A stretch of 43,686 nt of DNA from a virus (IMGVR_UViG_3300045926_000300:1-43686); one strand, 5' to 3'. Shown: positions 29,525 through 37,490, counted from the first letter of the stretch. The notes: generated from the letters alone by a model not told the origin. Numbers and translations are program-made.

Positions 29525-32461
29525 TTGATCAGGAGCGGATACTCGTTTCGAGTCGCGGCGGGAAGAATTGAGGAGGTCCTCGACCGCCTCGTCGAGATAG
29601 GCTGGAAGGAGGCCCCGATCGCGGACCGCTGCTCCACCTACTCCTTCGTGGAGTGGACCAGGGAGGCGGAGAAGAGGGGCCTTCGACCGGTCTACGGGGT
29701 GGAGCTGGCCGTCAGCCCGGAGCCGGCGGCCCCGAAGCCCATCTACGATTACTGGTCGTTCTTCGCCAACGGCGATGGATTGAGAGAGCTGAACGAGCTG
29801 GTCACCCAGGCCACAATGAGCCCTGGCAGAGAGCCGGCGTTGAGGTATGATCAGGCCGTCGACAATTCCCTGCTCAAGATCACAGGAGCGGCGGTCTTGC
29901 CGGACCTCCTCCCCTCTCCTCGAGAGGGGTTGTTCTTCGGCCTCTCCCCGGCTCTGCCCCGAGCCTCCGGGAGGGCTCTGCTAAGAGCCGGTCATTCCCC
30001 CCTGGCTAGGTCGGAGAACTTTTACCCGAGGGAGGGAGACGAGAACCTGTGGCGGACCATAGTCCGGCAGTCAAGCTCCCAGGCATACCCCATGCACATC
30101 ATGGATGACGCTGCCCTGGAGGGATGGCTCGCCAGAGGGCACGGAGAGGAGGCCGCGCATAGGGGCCTCCAGAACCGGGGAACCCTCCTGGCGGCCTCCT
30201 CTGCCTCCCTGGCCAAGGCCTCCATCCTCAAGCCCCCGAGGCCCAAGACCCTCAAGGCCCTCTGCCAGGAGGGAGCCAAGAGGACCGGGACGAATCTGAA
30301 GGACCCTGTCTACAAGGCCAGGCTCGAGAGGGAGCTGGCGCTCATCGCGGAGAAGCAGTTCGAGGACTACTTCCACATCGTTGCCGACATGATGACCTAC
30401 GCTCGGCAGCACATGATCGTCGGCCCTGCCCGCGGCTCGTCGTGCGGATCCCTGGCCTGCTACCTCCTTGGCATCACGTCGGTCGACCCGATCCCCTTTG
30501 GCTTGATCTTCGAGCGCTTCATCGACACGTCGAGAAAGGACCTCCCCGACATTGACCTTGACTTCTCCAAGGACAAGCGGGACATGGTCTTCGACTACAT
30601 GGACGAGAAGTACGGGGAGGAGAGGAGCGCTCGGCTCGGCTCGATCAATACGCTGGAGAGCAAGGGAGCCCTGGCGCTCGTCTCCTCTGCCCTGTCGATC
30701 TACAAGGGGAGGACGAACGAGGTCGCAGCCACGGTGATCAAGAGGAGCACGGGCGACTCCCGGGCCGGGGCCACCATTGCCGATGCCCTTACCGACACGG
30801 AAATAGGAAGGAAGTTCGCCAAGGAGTTCCCGGCAGCCGCGGCCATCCTTCCTCGTCTCGAGTGGCACCCCTACGCTCCTGCCCAGCACGCCGCCGGGGT
30901 GATCCTCACCGACCGCCCGGTGACCGACTACGTTGCCGTCAACGCCAGGACCGGATCGGCGATGTGCGACAAGTACGACGCGGAGGTCCTCAACCTGCTC
31001 AAGATCGATGCCTTGGGGCTGACCCAGCTCTCGGTCTTCGAGCGGTGCCTGGAGCTCGTGGGCAAGCCTCCCCTCACCTCCACCCTGGAGGCCATCCCGC
31101 TGGACGACCAGGCGGCCTTCGACATCCTCAACGATGGGAAGTTCTCCGGCATCTTCCAGTTCGACCGCTCGACCGCGAGCAGCAAGCTGATAGAGGAGCT
31201 GACCGAGCGGTTCGAGAGGGGCAACCATGGCAGGATCGACAGCCTCGATGACATAGCCTCCCTGACGGCAATAGTCCGCCCGGGGCCACTGGGCAGTGGC
31301 TATGCCGACGAGTGGCTAAAGAGGAGGTCCGGCCAGCACGAGGTCTCGTACTCCCATCCCTCCCTCGAGCCGTACCTCGCCGATACTTATGGCTTGGTCA
31401 TCTACCAGGAGCAGGTGCTCAACATCGGCCGGGAGATCGGAGGCCTGACCTGGGACGAGGTCACCGCCTTGAGGAAGGCCATGTCGAAATCCCTCGGCAA
31501 GGAATACTTCGACCAGTTCGGCGACAAGTGGAAGAAGGGAGCCATCGGCACGGCCGGCTTCTCCAAGAAGCTGGCGGACGAGACCTGGGACCAGCTCTGC
31601 ACCTTTGGCATGTGGGCGTTCAACAAGAGCCACTCGGTGGCGTACGGGATCATCTCGTACTGGTGCTGCTGGCTGAAGGCCCACCACCCCCTGGAGTTCT
31701 GCGCCGCCACTCTGGACGCCCTCCAGGACCCAACCAGGCAGATCGACCTGCTCCGGGAGCTCGACCGAGAGGGGATCCGGTACGTGGCCGTGGACCGGGA
31801 CAACTCCGAGGATCGGTGGGTGGTCAAGGGCAAGGTGCTGGTCGGCCCCTTAACCAACATCAATGGGATTGGCCCTGCCATGGTCATGAAGGTCATGGAC
31901 GCCCGCCGGGCCTGGGCCTGGTGGAAGGGCCTGACCGACGGCCAGAGGGACCTGGTCATCCCCCGCCTCCCATCGGCAGCCCGCTACCTGGGGGCGAAGG
32001 GCTGGATGGACCTGCTCACCCCCTCCTCGAGGGAGAAGCTGGAGGGCGCCATCACCCCGATCGACAGCCTGACCCCGATCCAGGATGCCGCGATCCGCAC
32101 CCCCGGCTGGGCAGACATCGTCACCGAGCAGACCAGGGTCGGGGACCTCAAGCCGGGGAGGTTTGCCATGATCATCGGGAGGGTGACGAGGCTCTCGCCA
32201 AAGAACGAGAATGACCCCCAGGCCGTCAGCAAGCGGGGAGGGTACAAGCTCGACGGGCCGGTAGAGTCGTTGAACCTTTTCGTCCGGGACGACACCGGGG
32301 AGATATTCTGCAAGGTGGGGCGGTACGACTTCGGCCGGCTCGGGAACGCGTTCATCGAGAACGGGGTCGATGCCATCTACGCGATCAAGGGCAATGTGCC
32401 ACCGGACTTCCGGATGCTCAAGGTCCAGGACGTCAAGTGCCTGTGGAGGAAGGGCGAGTGA
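29525..32461 (+). CDS. dnaE: DNA polymerase III alpha subunit (DnaE-like)
   Basis: A 978-residue protein with TTG start after GAGGAGGAAGG. The N-terminal PHP domain (SGYSFRVAAGRIEEVLDRLV; APIADRCSTYSFVEWTREAE) has lost the usual H-x-H and D-H metal ligands. The polymerase core includes 'GPARGSSCGSLACYLLGITS' near residue 299 and 'KDLPDIDLDFSKDK' near 338 with two catalytic Asp. A helix-hairpin-helix lies at 'NINGIGPAMVMKVMDARR', and an OB fold at the end (PGRFAMIIGRVTRLSPKNEN). It is shorter than bacterial DnaE (about 1,160). It should be the phage replicase with the adjacent DnaQ. Confidence 0.93.
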   Translation: MIRSGYSFRVAAGRIEEVLDRLVEIGWKEAPIADRCSTYSFVEWTREAEKRGLRPVYGVELAVSPEPAAPKPIYDYWSFFANGDGLRELNELVTQATMSPGREPALRYDQAVDNSLLKITGAAVLPDLLPSPREGLFFGLSPALPRASGRALLRAGHSPLARSENFYPREGDENLWRTIVRQSSSQAYPMHIMDDAALEGWLARGHGEEAAHRGLQNRGTLLAASSASLAKASILKPPRPKTLKALCQEGAKRTGTNLKDPVYKARLERELALIAEKQFEDYFHIVADMMTYARQHMIVGPARGSSCGSLACYLLGITSVDPIPFGLIFERFIDTSRKDLPDIDLDFSKDKRDMVFDYMDEKYGEERSARLGSINTLESKGALALVSSALSIYKGRTNEVAATVIKRSTGDSRAGATIADALTDTEIGRKFAKEFPAAAAILPRLEWHPYAPAQHAAGVILTDRPVTDYVAVNARTGSAMCDKYDAEVLNLLKIDALGLTQLSVFERCLELVGKPPLTSTLEAIPLDDQAAFDILNDGKFSGIFQFDRSTASSKLIEELTERFERGNHGRIDSLDDIASLTAIVRPGPLGSGYADEWLKRRSGQHEVSYSHPSLEPYLADTYGLVIYQEQVLNIGREIGGLTWDEVTALRKAMSKSLGKEYFDQFGDKWKKGAIGTAGFSKKLADETWDQLCTFGMWAFNKSHSVAYGIISYWCCWLKAHHPLEFCAATLDALQDPTRQIDLLRELDREGIRYVAVDRDNSEDRWVVKGKVLVGPLTNINGIGPAMVMKVMDARRAWAWWKGLTDGQRDLVIPRLPSAARYLGAKGWMDLLTPSSREKLEGAITPIDSLTPIQDAAIRTPGWADIVTEQTRVGDLKPGRFAMIIGRVTRLSPKNENDPQAVSKRGGYKLDGPVESLNLFVRDDTGEIFCKVGRYDFGRLGNAFIENGVDAIYAIKGNVPPDFRMLKVQDVKCLWRKGE

Positions 32462-32670
32462 CCGCGGAGAGCATGGTCGCCAAGAGACTGAGGGAGAGGG
32501 TGGCCGGCCTTCGCCTTCTGCTCGAGGAGGAGAGGAGGAAGGAGGCCGAGGCGGTCTTGATTAAGTCGGTCCCCGATGGTCACTGGAAGGAGCGCCACGC
32601 CCTCGAAAGGAGAATCGCCATCATTGAGAATGTGATCGAGGCTCTGGACCACTTTTCCGATTACCCCTGA
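32458..32670 (+). CDS. Small coiled-coil protein (70 aa)
   Basis: GTG start at 32458 overlaps the dnaE stop. The sequence (VTAESMVAKRLRERVAGLRL) is almost entirely helical with heptads, 'LLEEERRKEAEAVLIKSVPD' and 'LERRIAIIENVIEALDHFSD'. Coupling to dnaE suggests an accessory to the polymerase. Not recognised. It ends the polymerase operon. Confidence 0.6.
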   Translation: MTAESMVAKRLRERVAGLRLLLEEERRKEAEAVLIKSVPDGHWKERHALERRIAIIENVIEALDHFSDYP

Positions 32671-33299
32671 ATTCGTGCGGTAATCGCGACGATTGCGACA
32701 TAGGAATATATTGACAAAACGGCACGAACGATCCCGGACGCATATAGGTACGCAAAACTGCTAGTTGCGTTCTATGACCGTTTATTTGGGTTTTAGACGC
32801 AACCCGGTTTTTGGCCCCATTCCGGGCCCCCCTCCCCTCCCCTAGATCCGTGCGTTATCCCCAGCCCTTTAGGGCTGCCTCAAAAAAAGTCGAAATAAAC
32901 GCACTCAGGCTCTTTTCTTTTTGTCTTTCATCGTCTATATAGAGGGGGAAGGAGACAAGAGGGACCAAGAGGCCCTCACACCCTGGGTGCCCGGGATCAG
33001 GCACAACGTCCGGTAGGACCGAAATACCTTCGAACCTGGAGGTAGTACCCCGAGAGGGGGAGTGAGCCAGGGGAAGAAATGAGGGTCGAGGTTCTGGTTT
33101 CCGGCGAGACCGAGCAAGCGGTTTAGGGGCGGGGTCCAAACCTCCCTACGCTAGGCAGCCGGCGACAAGAGAAAAGAAAGCTCCCCTCCCCCAGCTAGGG
33201 GGAGGGGGAAGCTCTAGGCCCTCCCCTAAGAGAGAGAGCCTAGACCTTCCCCCTGGAAGGACCAACCCTCAACCAAATCAAAATCAAAGGAACAAGACA
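32671..33299 (+). other. Long non-coding region with many short hairpins
   Basis: This 629-base gap has no convincing gene on either strand. The first 200 bases are AT-rich with a TTGACA (32711) and ACGCAA/TTGCGT inverted repeat (32750-32770), and a CAGCCC-TTTA-GGGCTG hairpin (32862-32877). A TATATAGA box lies at 32935. From 32941 to 33180 it is GC-rich with several small hairpins, including CCCC-GAGA-GGGG with a GNRA loop (33048-33059) and GGTTT/AAACC (33119-33142). Origin, promoter and leader, or a structured RNA are all possible. Confidence 0.6.
33183..33260 (+). other. Cluster of three hairpins before the winged-helix gene
   Basis: CCCCTCCCCC/GGGGGAGGGG (33183-33207) is a perfect 10-bp stem with loop AGCTA. 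TCTAGGC/GCCTAGA (33213-33244) closes an 18-base loop. CCTTCC-CCCT-GGAAGG (33245-33260) is a third. None is followed by a T-run. The next ATG at 33300 follows AAAGGAACAAGAC. The hairpins may stabilise this mRNA or separate transcripts. Confidence 0.5.
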
Positions 33300-33986
33300 A
33301 TGACGAAGCTCACCACCATGCAGTACGCCCTCATGAACCGCATCGCCCATGACCAGTACAACACCACGAACGGCGCCACCCCGACCAAGCATACGGACGT
33401 CAACTGCTGGCTGTTCGCTGACGAGTTCGCCGCCGACCTCGGCCTGACCGAGAAGCAGGTCGGCGGCCTCCTGACCACTCTCCAGGAAGCCGGTCTGATC
33501 GAGATGCACATCGACAAGAAGAAGACGACCAAGAACCACACCAACGAGAGCAGCGTGTGGTTCACCGAGGAAGGCTTCCAGGCCTGGAAGGAAGCAGCCC
33601 ACGACGCCGGAGACGCGGCCAACAAGGTTGGCCCCAAGAAGAAGGTCGCCAAGAAGGCGGTTGTCGAAACCAAGAAGGAAGAGACAGTGACGAACAACGT
33701 GATCGACCTCCTCGCCGCCCGCGAGGGCAGCCACAAGCGCATCGCCGCCCAGACCCTCCTCAAGAGAGAGGGCAAGGCGATCACCATGGCCGACCTGGCC
33801 AAGGCAGTCTACGGAGAGCCGGAGTTCACCGGTCAGGTCGGGATGGTGCTCAAGGGCATCGCCAAGGCCATCGAGGTCCAGGGCCTGGCCCTGACCCTGA
33901 CCAGAGAGAAGGGCAGCGTCACCCTCTCCTCCCTCGAGCCCAAGCCGGCCCCGGCCAAGAAGAGCCGGGCCAAGAAGGCCGCCTAG
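33300..33986 (+). CDS. Winged-helix protein with two HTH-like domains and basic tail
   Basis: A 228-residue protein starting MTKLTTMQYALMNRIAHDQY. Residues 1-100 form a winged helix similar to replication or MarR-like domains (FAADLGLTEKQVGGLLTTLQ; EAGLIEMHIDKK). A Lys/Ala linker follows. Residues 145-215 form a second domain, 'SHKRIAAQTLLKREGKAITM', 'ADLAKAVYGEPEFTGQVGMV', matching the C-terminal domain of the gene at 39925. The end is AKKSRAKKAA, histone-like. It probably binds DNA, as regulator or nucleoid factor. Confidence 0.72.
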   Translation: MTKLTTMQYALMNRIAHDQYNTTNGATPTKHTDVNCWLFADEFAADLGLTEKQVGGLLTTLQEAGLIEMHIDKKKTTKNHTNESSVWFTEEGFQAWKEAAHDAGDAANKVGPKKKVAKKAVVETKKEETVTNNVIDLLAAREGSHKRIAAQTLLKREGKAITMADLAKAVYGEPEFTGQVGMVLKGIAKAIEVQGLALTLTREKGSVTLSSLEPKPAPAKKSRAKKAA

Positions 33987-33994
33987 TCACCCAG

Positions 33995-34021
33995 CCCCTT
34001 CCCTCTCCTCGAGGGAAGGGG
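33995..34021 (+). other. Strong hairpin with CTCCTCG loop
   Basis: CCCCTTCCCT (33995-34004) pairs with AGGGAAGGGG (34012-34021), right after a stop codon. No T-run follows. The loop carries the CTCGAG-like sequence shared with other intergenic elements. The next gene follows an AAAGGAAC leader. Confidence 0.5.
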
Positions 34022-34063
34022 CATCGTCGTCAGAAACAACAACCAACCAAAGGAACTTTCGAA

Positions 34064-34837
34064 ATGACCGACAGCATGGACAAGATCATCGCCCGGGTGC
34101 AGAAGCTGCTCAACCTGGCCGGCAACAACCCCAACGAGAATGAGGCAGCCGCGGCGGTAGAGAAGGCCCACGCCATCCTCGCCGAGCACAACCTCGACAT
34201 GGCCCACATCAAGGCCTCCTCCCTGGACAAGGAGCCGGAGGACATGCTCCGGACCAACCTGGACATCGAGACGAAGATCAAGATCAAGTCGTTCTCGTGG
34301 CTCTGGAACGCTGTGGCCAAGGCCCACTTCTGCAAGCTCTACCAGCGGACCAACCACAAGGGTCACAAGGTCTACACCTTCGTGGGTCGGAGGATCAACA
34401 CGATCGTCGCCGCCCAGATGGCCCAGTACCTCTCGACCACCGTGTGGCGGCTGATGAGGGAGGAGGCCAAGAGGGTCGAGGCAGAGCGCCCGGGCGCCGG
34501 CTTCAAGCCCACCGGGGCACTCAACTCCAACTTCGTGACCAACTTCGTCGAGGGTGCGGTTCACCGGCTGATGAAGAGGCTCAAGGAGATGGAGACGAGC
34601 GGAGCCCAGGAGAACGCCCTGGTGCTCTACAACGCGGACGAGGCCAAGCTCAACGAGGCATACATCCGGGAGCAGCTTGGCATCCGCCTCCGGGCAGGAA
34701 GGAACTCTGGCAACGCTCGGCACAACTCCGACGCCTACGCCAGGGGAGACAGGGCCGGTGGGAACATCAGCCTCAACCAGCAGGTCTCCGCCTCCTCCCC
34801 CAAGCCGGCGGTCGGCAACACGAGACTGCTCAAGTGA
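34064..34837 (+). CDS. DUF2786-like protein
   Basis: Starts at the ATG at 34064 after AAAGGAACTTTCGAA (an upstream open frame is a shadow). The 257-residue product begins 'DKIIARVQKLLNLAGNNPNE' and continues 'NEAAAAVEKAHAILAEHNLD', the DUF2786 signature. The next part, 'KIKSFSWLWNAVAKAHFCKL' and 'GRRINTIVAAQMAQYLSTTV', is the typical second domain of these phage and bacterial proteins. The C-terminus is Gly/Asn/Ser-rich. Role is unknown, though it is common in phages. Confidence 0.8.
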   Translation: MTDSMDKIIARVQKLLNLAGNNPNENEAAAAVEKAHAILAEHNLDMAHIKASSLDKEPEDMLRTNLDIETKIKIKSFSWLWNAVAKAHFCKLYQRTNHKGHKVYTFVGRRINTIVAAQMAQYLSTTVWRLMREEAKRVEAERPGAGFKPTGALNSNFVTNFVEGAVHRLMKRLKEMETSGAQENALVLYNADEAKLNEAYIREQLGIRLRAGRNSGNARHNSDAYARGDRAGGNISLNQQVSASSPKPAVGNTRLLK

Positions 34838-34923
34838 ACGAGCTCCTCGTTGCTCTCTGGTGCATGGTCCCGGTAGCGACCGGGGTCATGCTCTTCTTAA
34901 TCGCCCTGATGATCGGGGCATAA
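34834..34923 (+). CDS. Tiny membrane peptide (29 aa)
   Basis: A GTG at 34834 overlaps the DUF2786 stop (GTGA). The product (MNELLVALWCMVPVATGVML) continues FLIALMIGA and is nearly all hydrophobic, one membrane helix. It ends at TAA 34923, directly before an AAAGGAAAGGAAC leader. Translational coupling supports it; size limits confidence. Confidence 0.45.
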   Translation: MNELLVALWCMVPVATGVMLFLIALMIGA

Positions 34924-34946
34924 CCCAAAGGAAAGGAACTACGGAA

Positions 34947-35495
34947 ATGGACGATCTAATAGGCCGGCTCGAGAAGCCGGAGGACGCCCAGCGGTTCATC
35001 TTCGCTGGCAACGCCATCGTTACGCTCAGGTCGGTCAAGACCGGGACAAGGTTCACCTACAAGATCGCCAAGAAGGAGGAGGAGGGCAAGAACGACGTGT
35101 TCTTCGTCAACCTCCTCTCCGGCCCGGACAACACCTCCGACTACATCTACCTCGGATGCTTCTGGGGAAGGGACAGGGCCTGGCGACACGACAAGAAGGA
35201 GCGCGTGGCCTACGACGCTCCCTCTGCCGCCGCCTGGCGCTTCTTCATCAAGCAGCTCGATGGACTCTCCTTCCACGAGGCCTTGGAGGTTTGGCACGAG
35301 GGAAGGTGCTGCCGCTGCGGCAGGCTCCTGACCGTGCCCGAGAGCGTCAAGTATGGCATCGGACCCGAGTGCGCGGGGAAGATGGGCCTCAAGTTCAAGG
35401 CCGAGGCCGTCCAGGACGAGTTCGATGCGGCGGCGCCAAGGAAGGCTCCTCCCCCGCACCCGGACCTCCGGCTGATTAAGGGAGACGAGTCATGA
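34947..35495 (+). CDS. DUF6011-type zinc-binding protein
   Basis: Start at 34947 (MDDLIGRLEKPEDAQRFIFA) follows AAAGGAAAGGAACTACGG. The N-terminal part 'NAIVTLRSVKTGTRFTYKIA' is a small domain common in these proteins. The C-terminal 'GRCCRCGRLLTVPESVKYGI' and 'GPECAGKMG' form the treble-clef like C-x-x-C...G-I-G-P-x-C motif of DUF6011. Length 182 residues. It probably binds zinc and nucleic acid; function unknown. Confidence 0.78.
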   Translation: MDDLIGRLEKPEDAQRFIFAGNAIVTLRSVKTGTRFTYKIAKKEEEGKNDVFFVNLLSGPDNTSDYIYLGCFWGRDRAWRHDKKERVAYDAPSAAAWRFFIKQLDGLSFHEALEVWHEGRCCRCGRLLTVPESVKYGIGPECAGKMGLKFKAEAVQDEFDAAAPRKAPPPHPDLRLIKGDES

Positions 35496-35701
35496 GCGAG
35501 ATCCGATACGTGGAGGTGACGCGGAGGCGCCGCCCCAACCACATCCTTCACCTTCTCCTCTCCCTCGTGACCCTGGGCTTCTGGCTCCCAGTCTGGCTCC
35601 TCCTCTCCATCTTCATGGGAGGGAGCGAGACCCTGGGGAGCAAGCCCCGCCTGATCATGGCCGCCGTGGCCATGGTCATCATCTACATCTTCACCCGATA
35701 A
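35492..35701 (+). CDS. Small membrane protein with two helices (69 aa)
   Basis: Overlaps the previous stop (ATGA at 35492). After a basic start (MSEIRYVEVTRRRRPNHILH) come two hydrophobic segments, 'LLLSLVTLGFWLPVWLLLSI' and 'LIMAAVAMVIIYIF', which match a two-pass inner-membrane protein. The 'HllLsl.TlGfWlPVW' motif is widespread in small membrane proteins of bacteria and phages. A holin-like or superinfection role is possible but unproven. Confidence 0.7.
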   Translation: MSEIRYVEVTRRRRPNHILHLLLSLVTLGFWLPVWLLLSIFMGGSETLGSKPRLIMAAVAMVIIYIFTR

Positions 35702-35721
35702 CCAATAAGGAACGAAACGAA

Positions 35722-35994
35722 ATGAGCAGAACCATCCTGGCCCGCGCGGCCCTCCCCTCGAAGAGGGGGAACCAAGAGGCCGACATCATCCTGGTCGCCC
35801 TCGATCACAACGAGGTCACCCCCTACGTGACCTGGCAGCACAACCTCGAGGACGAGTCGACGTACTGGGGCCACTACCACGCCACGTACTCCGAGGCCCT
35901 GACAGAGTTCCACGAACGCTGCCGGAGAAAGGGAGCCTTCGTATACGAGAGCGCCCACGTCTGCGTGGCTCGTCCATCCTTTGAGGAAGCATGA
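35722..35994 (+). CDS. Hypothetical protein (90 aa)
   Basis: ATG at 35722 follows AAGGAACGAAACGA. The product (MSRTILARAALPSKRGNQEA) has 'ADIILVALDHNEVTPYVTWQ', 'YWGHYHATYSEALTEFHERC' and ends VYESAHVCVARPSFEEA. Similar small proteins recur in phages ('fvtW......t.yWG.Yf......A...f..R'). Function unknown. A near-palindrome (CTCCCCTCGAAGAGGGG) lies in its first codons. Confidence 0.62.
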   Translation: MSRTILARAALPSKRGNQEADIILVALDHNEVTPYVTWQHNLEDESTYWGHYHATYSEALTEFHERCRRKGAFVYESAHVCVARPSFEEA

Positions 35995-36000
35995 AGCGAA

Positions 36001-36057
36001 ACCTCCCTCGAGGGAGGTCACCCGTGACCATGGCTGGCCGGGTCTGATGAGCAAGCC
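36001..36057 (+). repeat. Bipartite hairpin element, copy A
   Basis: A perfect 18-bp palindrome ACCTCCCTCGAGGGAGGT (36001-36018) is followed by a second stem, ACCCG/CGGGT (36020-36043), and then CTGATGAGCAAGCC. The same order (CTCGAG palindrome, second hairpin, CTGA-rich tail, AAAGGAAC leader) occurs in copies B and C. It lies between a stop and the exported protease gene. Confidence 0.65.
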
Positions 36058-36078
36058 CAACCCTAAAGGAACTAACAA

Positions 36079-36951
36079 GTGACGAAGATGATAAGAGCGG
36101 CGATGGCGGCCTGCGCGGCCCTCGCCCTCACTTCAACCGCGCAGGCAATCGAAATCTATCCGATGAAGGAGTTCTCGACGAGCATCTACATCACCGGCAA
36201 CATAGAGTACGGCGACGAGGCCTTCCTGCTCAAGGTGCTCCAGGAGCGCCAGGGCAAGGGACAGGCCACGGAGTTCGCGGTGCTCAACTCCCCCGGAGGC
36301 AATATGCACGCCGGCATGGAGATGGCCCTGCTCATGAAGGGCTGGGGGATCAAGACGGTGGTTGGGGCAGATGAGGCGTGTGCCTCCGCCTGCATGCTGA
36401 TGTACGCCGGAGGCGTCCAGCGCTATGCCTGGCGGGGAGCCCTGCTGGGGGTCCATGGAGCATCGACCACCATCAACGGCTACACGGAGGACACCGGAGA
36501 CGGCACCGTGAGGCTGGCCAAGATGATGGCCTTTCTTGGGGCTCCCGACTCGGTCATCGCCCTCCTGGTGGTCACCTCCTCAGACGACATGACCTGGCTC
36601 GACAACCAGGCAGTCCAGGGCTGGGTTCAGCTCCTCGATCCTCGCAACGAGCAGAGAGAAGAGCAGCAGACCACGACGACGACGACGACGACGACCGGCA
36701 ACAAGAACATGACCTGTCGATCGACCGAATCAGGGATCGTCTATCAGGTCACGCTCGGAGACGCGAACATCGTCGTCAACGGCAAGCTCTATCAGGTCAA
36801 CGAACAGCACGCCGCCACCAAGGAGACTGGGGCGTGGGTGGCCACCGGGCCGACCCGGTGGGGCAAGTACGGGGCAGTGTTCTACGGTCCCAATCCGAGA
36901 ATGGCATTCATCAACACCAAGGGCGAGAAGGCAGTGGATCGCTGCTGGTAG
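36079..36951 (+). CDS. Exported ClpP-like serine protease
   Basis: GTG start at 36079 after AAAGGAACTAACAA. Residues 1-23 are a signal peptide (AAMAACAALALTSTAQA, cut after AQA). 'FAVLNSPGGNMHAGMEMALL' and 'ADEACASACMLMYAGGVQRY' with a candidate nucleophile Ser103 match periplasmic ClpP/SppA-like proteins (COG3904 type), as does 'ALLGVHGAST'. A nine-Thr tract near residue 198 links to a C-terminal domain with two Cys (NMTCRSTESG; KAVDRCW). It would act in the periplasm. A phage-borne exported protease of this kind is unusual; lysis or host envelope alteration is possible. Confidence 0.75.
   Translation: MTKMIRAAMAACAALALTSTAQAIEIYPMKEFSTSIYITGNIEYGDEAFLLKVLQERQGKGQATEFAVLNSPGGNMHAGMEMALLMKGWGIKTVVGADEACASACMLMYAGGVQRYAWRGALLGVHGASTTINGYTEDTGDGTVRLAKMMAFLGAPDSVIALLVVTSSDDMTWLDNQAVQGWVQLLDPRNEQREEQQTTTTTTTTTGNKNMTCRSTESGIVYQVTLGDANIVVNGKLYQVNEQHAATKETGAWVATGPTRWGKYGAVFYGPNPRMAFINTKGEKAVDRCW
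36670..36696 (+). repeat. Trinucleotide (ACG) repeat encoding a Thr tract
   Basis: ACC, seven ACG units, and ACC encode nine threonines within the exported protease. The run could vary in length by slippage, changing the linker between the protease and the C-terminal domain. Confidence 0.7.
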
Positions 36952-36975
36952 CCCACAACCCTCAAAGGAAAGAAA

Positions 36976-37425
36976 GTGACGAAAATGAGAAACTCAATCG
37001 TAGCGGCGTTCGGCGCCGTGTTCGCAGTCGCCATCCCCCAGAAGCTCATCGTGTTCCTGGAGACCCCCTCCGCTCACGCGGGCTTCGTCAAACCAAACGA
37101 GCCCGCGGCTCAAAAGGGAGACAGGCTGGTCAGGGCCGGGGTCATCGGCCCCGTCCCCTCCTACGCCCTGACCCTGACCCACGCCAACGGCCTGACGACC
37201 AAGGTAGTGGAGGGCCAGCCATACGCCGACTGCCGGATCCTGGCCTCGGCCTACGTCAGCGAGAACAACGTGCTCATCGTCCAGCAGCCGCTGGGCAATG
37301 TCCGCGTAGTCCCGATGGACATCAAGGTGTCCTGCGTAATCGACGGGGTCCTGCCCTTCCCTCCAGTCCTTCCGGAGACGGCTCCCCTGCCGACGCCCAG
37401 GGACGAGAATGCCCCATCGTTCTAA
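36976..37425 (+). CDS. Exported hypothetical protein (149 aa)
   Basis: GTG start at 36976 following CAAAGGAAAGAAA. The first residues (VTKMRNSIVAAFGAVFAVAI) look like a signal anchor or signal peptide; 'PSAHAGF' gives a possible cut after AHA. The mature part includes 'SYALTLTHANGLTTKVVEGQ' and two cysteines (YADCRIL; VSCVIDG). It ends in a proline-rich tail. The gene follows the exported protease and shares its start context, so the two may act together in the periplasm. Not recognised. Confidence 0.62.
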   Translation: MTKMRNSIVAAFGAVFAVAIPQKLIVFLETPSAHAGFVKPNEPAAQKGDRLVRAGVIGPVPSYALTLTHANGLTTKVVEGQPYADCRILASAYVSENNVLIVQQPLGNVRVVPMDIKVSCVIDGVLPFPPVLPETAPLPTPRDENAPSF

Positions 37426-37434
37426 AAAAGTGAA

Positions 37435-37490
37435 ACCTCCCCTCGAGGGGAGGTAGTCGCGGGGTGGTGCCCGCGGCCTGAAGATCAGCC
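37435..37490 (+). repeat. Bipartite hairpin element, copy B
   Basis: A perfect 20-bp palindrome with CTCGAG core (37435-37454) is followed by CGCGGG-GTGGTG-CCCGCG (37458-37475) and CCTGAAGATCAGCC. The loop GTGGTG is identical to copy C. It lies between the stop of the exported protein and the AAAGGAAAGGAAC leader of the next gene. Confidence 0.68.

Noticed and set aside
32711-32748. Sigma-70 type promoter with TTGACA
   Set aside because: The nearest TATA-like box is 26 bases away, too far for a normal spacer.
32862-32877. CAGCCC-TTTA-GGGCTG as a terminator
   Set aside because: It is followed by A-rich, not T-rich, sequence on the plus strand, and on the minus strand the T-run comes before the stem.
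33001-33060. Possible tRNA around TTCGAAC
   Set aside because: The T-stem and acceptor arm do not pair on either strand, and no anticodon arm fits.
32855-33139. 94-codon frame on the minus strand in the non-coding region
   Set aside because: Composition is rich in Pro and Arg, no ribosome site, no fold pattern, and the strand is opposite to all neighbours.
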